DNA from: DATAXV01 sp036272915
Lineage (GTDB): Bacteria; Chloroflexota; Dormibacteria; Dormibacterales; Dormibacteraceae
Direction of reading: 5' to 3'
NCBI GenBank assembly: GCA_036272915.1
Contig: DATAXV010000077.1
Span: 1-38,590, forward strand
DNA: 38,590 bases
Below are positions 1-7,122 of this stretch, in pieces (position 1 is the stretch's first letter; each line of letters begins with the position of its first letter). The notes under the pieces are model-generated. The model did not search any database, was not told the DNA's origin, and saw nothing but the letters and a program-made list of their open reading frames with translations. A program made the position numbers and the translations under genes.

Positions 1-1
1 G

Positions 2-472
2 ATCCGATTCCCCGCCGAGTGCGTCGCCTCTCAGCTCGTCCTGACCCTTGGCCCTCGAGTCGATGAGAGGACCATGCAGGACACCGTCGACCTCGTCCTC
101 ACCAATGACTCGGGGGTGGGATGTCACCTCGACGGCTATCCGGGCGTCTCGTTCGTGGACAGTCAGAGCGATCAGCTCCCGTTTGAGGATGTGTGGGGCG
201 GAGATCAGATGGTCACGTCGGCGACGCCCTCCCTGGTCGAGCTTGCTCCCAACCAGGCCGCCTACATCCGGGTCAACACCATCCCCTGCAGCGAATCGCC
301 GGGCGCACCGGCGTCAGACGTCCGTGTGATCCCACCCAATGACGACGACTGGCTCCAGGTCTCCTTGGCCGGGGCTCCGGAGATCACCGCCTGCGGCGCG
401 GATGATCCCGGCCGGACTGAGCACGTCTCGCCGGTCGAAGCCTCGATCCAAGCGACCGCTGCCAGTCGGTAA
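2..472 (+). CDS. DUF4232 domain protein, 5' end cut by window edge
   Basis: The reading frame is open from base 2 and ends at TAA 470-472. The first in-frame ATG is at 74, but the codons before it already encode the usual DUF4232 beginning (a Cys, then QLVLTLGP, then an LVLTN strand). The gene therefore starts before the window and position 74 is not its start. The visible part has GYPGVSFVD, a GGDQMVTS segment, LAPNQAAYIRVN, RVIPP and a closing HVSPVEASI strand, which is the normal order of this beta-sandwich domain. Cysteines near the start, in CHLDGYPG, in IPCSES and in TACGADDPG match the usual Cys positions of the family. Family members are mostly secreted or lipid-anchored proteins of unknown function; the signal peptide would lie upstream and cannot be seen. 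No partner gene is visible. Confidence 0.8.
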   Translation: MRFPAECVASQLVLTLGPRVDERTMQDTVDLVLTNDSGVGCHLDGYPGVSFVDSQSDQLPFEDVWGGDQMVTSATPSLVELAPNQAAYIRVNTIPCSESPGAPASDVRVIPPNDDDWLQVSLAGAPEITACGADDPGRTEHVSPVEASIQATAASR

Positions 473-620
473 ACCGGCCGTCCTCATGGCCGTCGCATCC
501 ACCCCGGCGTGCATCTGGCCATCCTCCACCATCAGAAGGTGACCGAGGAACCGCTACCGGAGCGTATCGGGATCGACAGGTGGCACCCATCTGTCTCCGG
601 CCGCCGCCGACAGGCTCTGG

Positions 621-1796
621 CTAGCGGCGAACCCAGGTCGCTGGGTTGCCGGCGAGGCTATTCAGGCGTTCGTCGGCGTCCGGCCAGCGCGCTCTCAGCC
701 GCTCCGCGAGATCCAGGCACCAGCCGGCGAGGCGGGGGAAGGCGACGTGATGGCGGGCCGCTCGGGCGGAGTACTCGAGGGTCGTGATCACCTGCGGGCG
801 GCTGCCGTCTCCGGCGGGGCGCCGGTCGACCTTGGCGATCCGATCCAGCTGGCTGTCGGCCAGTCGCTCGAGGGCTGTCGCCAGTACGGCGGCGGCCATC
901 GCGTCGCCATAGACGCGGTCGTCCTGGACCTCCGGGAGGGCCTGGCTCAGAGCCGATCGATGCAGGGCTTCGAGCCCGGACTCGACCGGGTCGGGCATGG
1001 TGATCCATCTCGGCCCGGGCAGGTGGAGAGCGGCCCCGTCGAGGAGGGCATGACGGTAGCCCGCGAACTCGAAGTCGATCGTCCGGCCGTCGGATCCGAG
1101 GATCAGGAAGTTGTTCTCGCCTGGATCGCCGTTCGAGAACGCGAGGAAAGGCCCCGGATGCAGCATCAGGTGCAGCACCCGCGCCATCTCCGCCTGGGCA
1201 TGGTCGGGGATGGGGACGCCGATCGCGGCCGCCGCCGCACGGGTGGCGATCCACCGTTGGACGATCTGACCCTCGCGGTCGCGATGCGGTTCGACGGGTC
1301 CGAGCGATCGCCGGCGGCGGTAGTAGGTGGCGGCGTGACCGACCGTCGTCGCCGCCAGCTCGCCGAGAGCGGTGGCGAAGGCCGCGAGGCCGAGCCGGGC
1401 CTCCTCGGACTCCTCTCCATCCAGGAGGTCGTAGAGGGCGCGGCGGGGATGGAGGTCCTCGAGAACCAGAACGCTGGTCGCGGCATCGGAGGCGAGCAGG
1501 CGGGGCGCCAGCTCCAGGCCGAGATCGTCCAGGAACTCGAGCGCGGCCCGCTCCGTCAGCATCTGCCGCGGGTCGATCCGGAATTCGTCGAGGTCGCGAC
1601 GGAGCCACTTCACGGCGACGGCCTCGGGTTCGCCGGTCCCGATGCCGGTCAGGCGGCAGCGCGCGACCGACCACACATAGGCCGGGGCTCCAGAGACCTC
1701 CAGGCGGCTTCGAGTGAAGTCCGCCACGATGACGGGCCTGCCGAGGAGCTCGCTCAGCACCGCCTCGGCGCGGCTGACGACGTCTGCTTCATCCAT
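621..1796 (-). CDS. Phosphotransferase-fold (APH/kinase-like) protein
   Basis: This 391-residue protein has the aminoglycoside-phosphotransferase/choline-kinase fold. Visible parts are an N-lobe with VKW (Lys63 as likely ATP-binding lysine), a hinge-like VLVLEDLHPR, a catalytic loop FSNGDPGENNF around residues 221-230, and the metal-binding IDFEFAG with Asp241. The usual His of the HGD motif is replaced by Asn (N222-G-D). I chose ATG 1796 because GGAG lies 6 nt upstream; a longer frame begins at a TTG (1823) without a ribosome site. It lies 51 nt downstream of the VOC gene on the same strand, so the two may be co-transcribed. Substrates in this superfamily vary widely (antibiotics, choline, homoserine, sugars, proteins), and nothing here fixes the substrate. 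Calling it a resistance gene would be unsupported. Confidence 0.78.
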   Translation of the reverse strand: MDEADVVSRAEAVLSELLGRPVIVADFTRSRLEVSGAPAYVWSVARCRLTGIGTGEPEAVAVKWLRRDLDEFRIDPRQMLTERAALEFLDDLGLELAPRLLASDAATSVLVLEDLHPRRALYDLLDGEESEEARLGLAAFATALGELAATTVGHAATYYRRRRSLGPVEPHRDREGQIVQRWIATRAAAAAIGVPIPDHAQAEMARVLHLMLHPGPFLAFSNGDPGENNFLILGSDGRTIDFEFAGYRHALLDGAALHLPGPRWITMPDPVESGLEALHRSALSQALPEVQDDRVYGDAMAAAVLATALERLADSQLDRIAKVDRRPAGDGSRPQVITTLEYSARAARHHVAFPRLAGWCLDLAERLRARWPDADERLNSLAGNPATWVRR

Positions 1797-1847
1797 CGAC
1801 TGCTCCGGCCCCGTGACCCACAACCCGCAGCAAGCACGGCATGTCGA

Positions 1848-2207
1848 TCAGCCGGCTCCCGGTGCCCTGACCTGCCGGTAGAAGTCGACCAGGGTCCCCT
1901 CTGGGCCGCGGATGATGGCCAGCTCCCAGCCCCGGCCGGTCGGCCGGGGCTCGACCAGCACCTCCGCCCCCTGACCGCGGGCACGCTCGATCGCGGCATC
2001 CACATCGTCGACCCGGACATGGAGGATGAGTCCTCGAGCCATCTCCGCCGGCCCCGGCACGATCCTGCTCAGCATCACCGTCATCTCGCCGGCCCTGAGC
2101 TCGGCGAACTCCTCCATCGAGACCGCCATCTCGAGGCCGACTGCGTCTCGCAGAAACTCCGCCACCCTGGGCACGTCCCCGACGATGAGGTCGATCTGAT
2201 CCAACAC
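1848..2207 (-). CDS. VOC (glyoxalase/bleomycin-resistance-like) family protein
   Basis: This 119-residue protein has one vicinal-oxygen-chelate unit. It starts with a DQIDLIVGDVPRVAEFLRD strand-helix, has HVRVDDVDAAIERAR in the second half, and ends RGPEGTLVDFYRQ, where the Glu is replaced by Asp in the usual final metal-site strand (normally DPxGNxxEF). GTG 2207 is preferred because AGGAGG ends 5 nt upstream; the frame also allows GTG 2222, which would lie upstream of that site. VOC proteins bind a metal and act as isomerases, dioxygenases, lyases or drug-binding proteins. The short length suggests a dimer. It is followed on the same strand by the phosphotransferase-fold gene. Substrate unknown. 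Confidence 0.8.
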   Translation of the reverse strand: MLDQIDLIVGDVPRVAEFLRDAVGLEMAVSMEEFAELRAGEMTVMLSRIVPGPAEMARGLILHVRVDDVDAAIERARGQGAEVLVEPRPTGRGWELAIIRGPEGTLVDFYRQVRAPGAG

Positions 2208-2332
2208 GACTCCCTCCTGCACTCTCCCCGATTGCCGGCTCGATGCCCGCCCCTGACTGCTGCCGGATCAGCGTAACCATCCGGTCACCGGAGGTGACCG
2301 TGCCGGGACGGCCCGTGTATGGTCGGTGGACC

Positions 2333-3298
2333 ATGGATCCACCCCTCTTGGAGGCCGTGGACTCTCTCGGCGGGTGGGCGGGGAGAAGGCACGCATCGCC
2401 GGTTGAGGTGACTCTCCTGGGGCACCTACCTCTCGTCGGCGGGTTCGTCGCCGACGCCGTCACCAGACTCGACTTCGAGCTGTCGGCGGCCGACGGCACC
2501 CGCGAGCGCCTGTCGGTCGTGCTCAAGAGGGTGGACCGGCCGGAGATGCGGGCGATGAGGGCGCTGCAGGACGTGCCCGGACATCCGGCCGAGCTGCCCG
2601 AGCTGCTGGGGGAGGGGAGGGACGAACGCGGCTTCTGGGTGCTCATGCCCTTCTTCGCGGGCCGAGCTCCGAAGGGCCCCATACCGCATTCGGTCTTCCG
2701 CGCTCTCGCCGAGCTGCACGTGGCGTTCGCCGGCCCGGAGGTCGAGCGCCTGGCCCTCCCTCCGATCGACGCCGACAGCTGGCGCCACCTGTGCCTGCAC
2801 GTGGCCCACCAGGTCGATGAGGTCCTGGGCGAACGCCGGCTCCCGCTCCTGGAACGCGTCAGGGATTCCCTCTTGCGGAGAGCCGGTGATGCCCGGCTCG
2901 GCGAGGCCCTCCGCGTCCTGCCGCGGACCCTGGTGCACGGTGACATGCATCCCGGCAACGTGGTGGTCACGCCGGAGGGCGCCGCCATCATCGACTGGGG
3001 CAACGCACGCTCCGGGCCGGAGATGCTGGACCTCGCCAACGTCACCGAGATGGGATCGCCGCCGTTCCACGCCTATCTGAAGAGGTGCGTCGAGCTCACC
3101 GCGATGCCGCCCGACCTGCGGCTGGTCCGGATCGGGTTCCTCTGGGCCACCGTCTACGTCAACACCGCGTACATGGGCTTCGCGGTGACCAGGGACTTCC
3201 TCGGCATCGACGGGGTCGGGAGCCTTCGCCCGGCGTACGTGGAGAACATGGTGGACCGCGCCGAGTCGGCCCTCGAAGCCCTGGGCCGCGAGCTCTGA
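2333..3298 (+). CDS. Phosphotransferase-fold (APH family) protein
   Basis: This 321-residue member of the aminoglycoside-phosphotransferase/choline-kinase superfamily has VVLKRV (Lys65) in the N-lobe, the catalytic loop VHGDMHPGNVVV with His202-Gly-Asp204 and Asn209, and the metal-binding IIDWGNARSGPEMLDLA with Asp221. All catalytic residues expected for an active kinase are present. The open frame extends up to 2243, but ATG 2333 gives a standard beginning; a weak TATGGT box lies at 2318-2323 and no convincing ribosome site was found. It is divergent from the VOC-phosphotransferase pair. The substrate cannot be read from sequence; antibiotic phosphorylation is only one of many possibilities. 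Confidence 0.78.
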   Translation: MDPPLLEAVDSLGGWAGRRHASPVEVTLLGHLPLVGGFVADAVTRLDFELSAADGTRERLSVVLKRVDRPEMRAMRALQDVPGHPAELPELLGEGRDERGFWVLMPFFAGRAPKGPIPHSVFRALAELHVAFAGPEVERLALPPIDADSWRHLCLHVAHQVDEVLGERRLPLLERVRDSLLRRAGDARLGEALRVLPRTLVHGDMHPGNVVVTPEGAAIIDWGNARSGPEMLDLANVTEMGSPPFHAYLKRCVELTAMPPDLRLVRIGFLWATVYVNTAYMGFAVTRDFLGIDGVGSLRPAYVENMVDRAESALEALGREL

Positions 3299-3369
3299 CA
3301 CCCGACCCGGCGAGCACCCGGCACGGATAGCATTCGGTCAACGGTGAACGTCAACGAGGAGGGGTGTCG

Positions 3370-3968
3370 ATGACCGCGGCTCGAGAGGAGACGGTCGTCG
3401 CGGAGATCTCGGCCATACTCGGGGAGGGGTTCCTCGCCGACCGGCCCGGCGCCGCGCTCACCGTTCGCCGGGACGGGGACACGATCCTCGAGGCCGGCCA
3501 CGGTCTGGCCAACATGGAGCTCGGGGTTCCCGTCGCCCCGATATGCGGTTCCGCATCGGGTCGATCACCAAGCAGTTCACCGCCGTGGCCATCCTGCTCC
3601 TGGCGGAGGAGGGGCGGCTGCGGATCGAGGATCCGCTGAGTCGCTACCTCCCCGACTACCCGGGCCGCGCCGGCGACATCACGCTCGAGCACCTCCTCAC
3701 CCACACCTCCGGGATCCCGAACTTCACGGGCATGGACTCGTGGCTCGGCCTCTGGCGGAGCGACCTGGCCCTCGACGAGCTCATCGCCCTCTTCAAGGAC
3801 GAGCCGCTCGACTTCGAACCCGGCGAGCGGTGGGCCTACAGCAACTCCGGGTACGTGCTGCTGACGGCACTGATCGAGCGGGTGTCGGAGCGCTCCTACG
3901 AGGAGTACCTCACCTCGACACCTTCTCGGCGGCCGGCCAGGGCCATCGTTGAATCGATACGGGCGTAG
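3370..3968 (+). pseudogene. Beta-lactamase/serine hydrolase family gene, frameshifted and 3'-truncated
   Basis: The frame starts at ATG 3370 after GAGGAGG and encodes an N-terminus typical of class C-like serine hydrolases (RPGAALTVRRDGD, ANMELGVPVAP). At about 3541 the frame breaks; one extra G would join VAPD to MRFRIGSITKQFTAVAILLLA in the other frame. That second part has the nucleophile motif SITK (SxxK), the LLTHTSGIPNF segment and the YSN motif in WAYSNSGYVLL. After EEYL the family sequence stops and an unrelated tail runs to TAG 3966-3968, so the C-terminal half, including the third active-site motif, is missing. The frameshift alone could be a sequencing error, but the missing C-terminus cannot. 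It is therefore most likely a dead remnant. Confidence 0.8.
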
Positions 3969-3971
3969 ATT
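3966..3971 (+). promoter_or_regulatory. Candidate leaderless -10 box for the solute-binding protein gene
   Basis: TAGATT ends 6 nt before ATG 3978, and no Shine-Dalgarno sequence lies between. The same spacing recurs before several other genes in the window, which suggests a leaderless transcript. No -35 is evident at 16-18 nt. Confidence 0.5.
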
Positions 3972-3977
3972 GGCCAT

Positions 3978-5678
3978 ATGGAACCTGGAGGGAGGGGACG
4001 TGCGGAGCGTTGGCGCCCGCGACGTCGAGAGATGCTCGGAGGACTGCTCGCGCTCGGGGGCACGGGGCTGCTCGCCTCGTGTGGCGGGCCGAGCCATGGG
4101 GTCGTCGCCTCGTGCGCGAACCTGCTGTCCTTCGACGTGAAGCCGCCGGAGCAGAAGCCCCACGAGGTGATCTCGGGGACGCCCAACACGCCGGTGGCGT
4201 GGACCAGCTTTCCCGAGCCGTACACCTCGTGGCACGGTGATCCGCCGGGGAACGGCGGGACGGTCACCACGTTCCAGATCCTCTACGGCGCGCCGCCCCC
4301 ACCGATGTCGCAGAACCGATGGTGGCAGGAGCTCAACCGCCGGCTGGGGGTCACCTGGCAGCCGACGCTGGTCGATTCGGGCGACTACGCGACGAAGCTG
4401 GACACGCTCGCCTCCAGCGGCTTCCCCGACCTGACCTACATCAACTTCGGGCAGGGCGGTTCGGACGGGACGACGTCGGCATCCTTCGAGAAGATCGTCG
4501 CCGAGGGAGCGTTCCACGACCTCACCGACTACGTCAGCGGCAAGGGCCTCAACGAGTTCACCAACCTGCCGCGCCTGCCCAGGGTGACCTGGGCCGACAC
4601 CACCTTCGCCGGCCGGGTCTACGGCGTGCCCTATCCGATCCCTCCGGTCAACGGCTTCGCCGGCCTGTACAGGAAGGACTGGGCGGAGAAGCTGGGCGTC
4701 GACCAGCCCAAGAACGCGGCCCAGGTCCTGAAGATGTTCGGCGCCTTCAACAGCGGGCATCCGGAGGGGAAGGGCAACCGGACCTGGGCCTTCGGCGGCC
4801 TCTATGGAGACCTCTGGAACAGCATGTTCCGGGTCCCCAACAACTGGCGGGTGAACAAGGACGGGTCGCTGACCAACGCCATCGAGACCGACGAGTACCG
4901 GGCGGCGATCGACTTCTCCCACCAGCTGTGGAAGGCCGGCGCCTTCTATCCCGACGTCCTCACCCAGACCTTCAACCAGCAGCTGGACCTGTTCACGTCC
5001 GGGCAGGTCGGCTACTTCGCGCAGGGCTACGCGCCGCTGATCGGGATGATGGCTCCGGGGCCGCCCCCCAACCTGCTCGCCAGCGTGCCCCACGCCAAGC
5101 CCTATCCCTTCCTCCCGCCCGGCCACGACGGAGGGAAGATCCTGATTCCCTCGAACGCGGCCAACTTCGGCTTCACCAGCATCCCGACCACGATCAAGAG
5201 CGAGAAGCGCGTCGTCGAGCTGCTCCGGGTCATGGACTACATGGCGGCGCCCTTTGGCAGCGAGGAGGGGATGTTCATCCAGGACGGGATCGAGGGCGTC
5301 ATGTACAACATGGTCGACGGCAGCCCGGTCAGCGTCAGCAGCGGCGCCGAGAACTGGTGCAACGGGATGAACTACCTGGACATGACCGGCGAGATCAACT
5401 ACTTCTACCCGACCAACAACAGCCTCGCCCTGCTCGCCCAGCAGCTGCAGGCGGAGATGATCAAGCGGGCCGTCGCCGACCCCACGCAGGGCCTGTACTC
5501 GCCGACCTCCATCTCCGCCGCCGGGACGCTCTCCCAGCTCCAGACCAACACCACCAACGCGATCCTGGTCGGGCGGCAGCCGCTCTCCGCGCTCGACGGC
5601 ATGATCTCCAGCTGGAAGAGCCAGGGCGGGAACCAGATGCGCAAGGAGTTCGAGCAGGCGCTGAAGAAGTGCAAGTGA
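3978..5678 (+). CDS. Extracellular solute-binding lipoprotein (ABC sugar-type, family 1)
   Basis: This 566-residue exported lipoprotein has a basic N-region with a twin-arginine-like RRREML, a hydrophobic stretch (residues 20-33) and the lipobox LLASC with Cys35 as the lipidated residue. The mature part looks like a large family-1 solute-binding protein of ABC importers for sugars or oligosaccharides: VTTFQI, WWQELNRRLGVTW, a DYATKLDTLASSGFPDLTYIN strand-helix, and YGVPYPIPPVNGFAGLYRKDW in the hinge region. Its length matches the larger LplA/LipO-like members. No permease or ATPase gene is next to it, so it must use a transporter encoded elsewhere or have lost its partners. A GC-rich hairpin follows the stop. 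The ligand is unknown. Confidence 0.82.
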   Translation: MEPGGRGRAERWRPRRREMLGGLLALGGTGLLASCGGPSHGVVASCANLLSFDVKPPEQKPHEVISGTPNTPVAWTSFPEPYTSWHGDPPGNGGTVTTFQILYGAPPPPMSQNRWWQELNRRLGVTWQPTLVDSGDYATKLDTLASSGFPDLTYINFGQGGSDGTTSASFEKIVAEGAFHDLTDYVSGKGLNEFTNLPRLPRVTWADTTFAGRVYGVPYPIPPVNGFAGLYRKDWAEKLGVDQPKNAAQVLKMFGAFNSGHPEGKGNRTWAFGGLYGDLWNSMFRVPNNWRVNKDGSLTNAIETDEYRAAIDFSHQLWKAGAFYPDVLTQTFNQQLDLFTSGQVGYFAQGYAPLIGMMAPGPPPNLLASVPHAKPYPFLPPGHDGGKILIPSNAANFGFTSIPTTIKSEKRVVELLRVMDYMAAPFGSEEGMFIQDGIEGVMYNMVDGSPVSVSSGAENWCNGMNYLDMTGEINYFYPTNNSLALLAQQLQAEMIKRAVADPTQGLYSPTSISAAGTLSQLQTNTTNAILVGRQPLSALDGMISSWKSQGGNQMRKEFEQALKKCK

Positions 5679-5697
5679 GCGCCGCCGCGGGCGGCGC
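5679..5697 (+). terminator. Hairpin after the solute-binding protein gene
   Basis: The arms GCGCCGCC (5679-5686) and GGCGGCGC (5690-5697) form a perfect 8-bp stem with a 3-nt loop immediately after the stop codon. There is no T-run after it, so termination would be of the GC-hairpin type without a U-tail. Confidence 0.4.
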
Positions 5698-5714
5698 CGA
5701 GATAGCCGGCACCG

Positions 5715-6207
5715 ATGGTCGTGCTGGAGACGGGCCGCCTGGTCGCCCGTGACTACGAGCCGGCCGACCGGGACGCCGTCGACGCCCTGCTGTCCCGCCC
5801 GGAGGTCATCCGCCACCTGCAGTTCGCGCCGCTCGCCGCGGCGCAGCGGCGGCGGTGGTTCGACGAGCGTCTGGCCGAGGCGGCTCGGGAGGCGCGGGGC
5901 TCCGGCGGTACGCGATCGCGGAGCGCGGCGGGGGAGCGGCGATCGGCTGGCTCGCCCTCGGTGGGACGCCCGACGACCGCCACCTCGGCTACGCGCTGGC
6001 CCGCCGGTGCCGGGGCCGCGGCCACATGACCGAGCCGGTTCGGGCCCTCCTCGCCGGCGAGATCGACGAGCTCGATTCGACCCGCGTGCTGGCGAAGTGC
6101 AGGGTTGCCAACCCGCGTCGGCGCGGGTCCTCGAGAAGGCGGGGATGCGTCGGGAGAGCACGTCGTACGACCGGAGGATGGGCGGTCAGGAGGCAGAGAG
6201 CGAACTG
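5715..6207 (+). pseudogene. GNAT acetyltransferase (RimJ/RimL-like) with two frameshifts
   Basis: Three frames must be joined to rebuild one GNAT. Frame A gives VVLETGRLVARDYEPADRD and an arm helix. Frame B, from about 5897, gives LRRYAIAERGGGAAIGWLAL and HLGYALARRCRGRGHMTEPV, which is the acetyl-CoA-binding loop region. Frame C, from about 6112, gives NPASARVLEKAGM, the classic end motif of this family. Each break is repaired by one extra base in a G or C run (near 5897 and 6110). Frame C then runs without a stop straight into the next gene. It is either a decayed gene or two homopolymer errors; in the latter case the intact product would be fused in frame to the downstream protein. The family N-acetylates protein N-termini, amines or antibiotics. 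Confidence 0.75.
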
Positions 6208-7005
6208 ATGAATCCCTCGAACGGGCCGGCGCGGCGGGTGGCTCTGGCGGTGACGGTGGGAGATCCCGGGGGTCATTTCCTCCGCGGCCTTCAGCACCTG
6301 TCGGGGACGCTGGACGGGCTGTTCGCCGGGGTCGGGGCGGTCGTCATGAGGGGGACGGACGAGAGGGTGGCCAGCCATCTGCGGGACGGTCTCGGGGCCC
6401 GGATCGCGGTGGAGGACCCGACCGGGGCGGCAGGTCGGCACCGGCGGCGGTCGGTCGAGCTCGCGCTCGAGCTGCAGCCCGATGCGGTCCTCTACTCCGA
6501 CGTCGATCACGTGCTGCGCTGGGCGGAGGCGGCCGAGCCGGAGCTGCGCCGGTGCCTGGAGCTGACCGGGGACCTCGTCGTCGTCGGCCGCACCGAGGCG
6601 GCGATGGAGGCGTCTCCGCGCCGTCTGCGGGAGACCGAGCGGATCGTGAACCACATCTACCGGCTGATGACCGGGCGCGACTGGGACCTGATGTTCGCCA
6701 TCCGCCTGATGTCCGCGCCGGCGGCGGCCGCGGTGGTCGCCGGATGCGAGGAGGACTCGATCGCCAACGACGTCGAGTGGCCGCTCTTCCTGGAGGGGCG
6801 CGGCTTCTCCATCGAATATCTCGCCGCGGAGGGCCTCTCCTACAGGACCAGGGAGGACTTCGGCGCTCCGGCTGACCGCCGTGATCAGGATCCGGCCGGG
6901 TGGATCGACCGCGTCGTCATTGCCAATCAACACGCGTCCGTCCTGGCTCGCTACCTGGATCGCGTCTCTGGCGGGGGCCCCCTCGGGGGAGGAGGCCCGC
7001 GCTGA
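6208..7005 (+). CDS. GT-A-like protein of unknown specificity (possible glycosyltransferase)
   Basis: This 265-residue protein starts at ATG 6208. It begins with a strand RVALAVTVGDPGG, has VLYSDVDHVLRW around residues 95-105 (D98-V-D100, resembling the metal-binding DxD of GT-A glycosyltransferases), then DLVVVGRTEAAM, RETERIVNHIYRLMTGRDWDLMFAIRLMS, and an acidic EEDSIANDVEWPLFL that could be the acceptor or catalytic region. The LYSDVD motif at the end of a strand, followed by an EWPLFLE segment, recalls family-2-like enzymes. I do not recognise a specific family and give this by motif only. No clear ribosome site lies at 6 to 10 nt, and the frame is continuous with the GNAT remnant upstream, so translation could start earlier. 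The C-terminus is a low-complexity Gly-Pro tail. Confidence 0.45.
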   Translation: MNPSNGPARRVALAVTVGDPGGHFLRGLQHLSGTLDGLFAGVGAVVMRGTDERVASHLRDGLGARIAVEDPTGAAGRHRRRSVELALELQPDAVLYSDVDHVLRWAEAAEPELRRCLELTGDLVVVGRTEAAMEASPRRLRETERIVNHIYRLMTGRDWDLMFAIRLMSAPAAAAVVAGCEEDSIANDVEWPLFLEGRGFSIEYLAAEGLSYRTREDFGAPADRRDQDPAGWIDRVVIANQHASVLARYLDRVSGGGPLGGGGPR

Positions 7006-7122
7006 CAGGGTTGTCGATGCCTGAAACCGCCTTGCTCATGCCTGCAGGGTCGTCCGCATCGACCCGGGGCCCGGTTCAGCGTTACGCTGACCTGACCGCT
7101 CTTCTCATTGCCAGGAGGTGCC

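Noticed and set aside
621..3298. Antibiotic resistance island (two phosphotransferases plus a VOC protein)
   Set aside because: These folds have many non-resistance members; no subfamily motif for a given drug is visible and no mobile-element marks surround them.
3351..6161. A 936-codon open frame on the minus strand opposite the beta-lactamase remnant and the solute-binding protein gene
   Set aside because: It is antisense to well-supported genes, lacks any recognisable domain and is rich in Arg, Pro, Gly and Ala, as expected for a shadow frame in GC-rich DNA.
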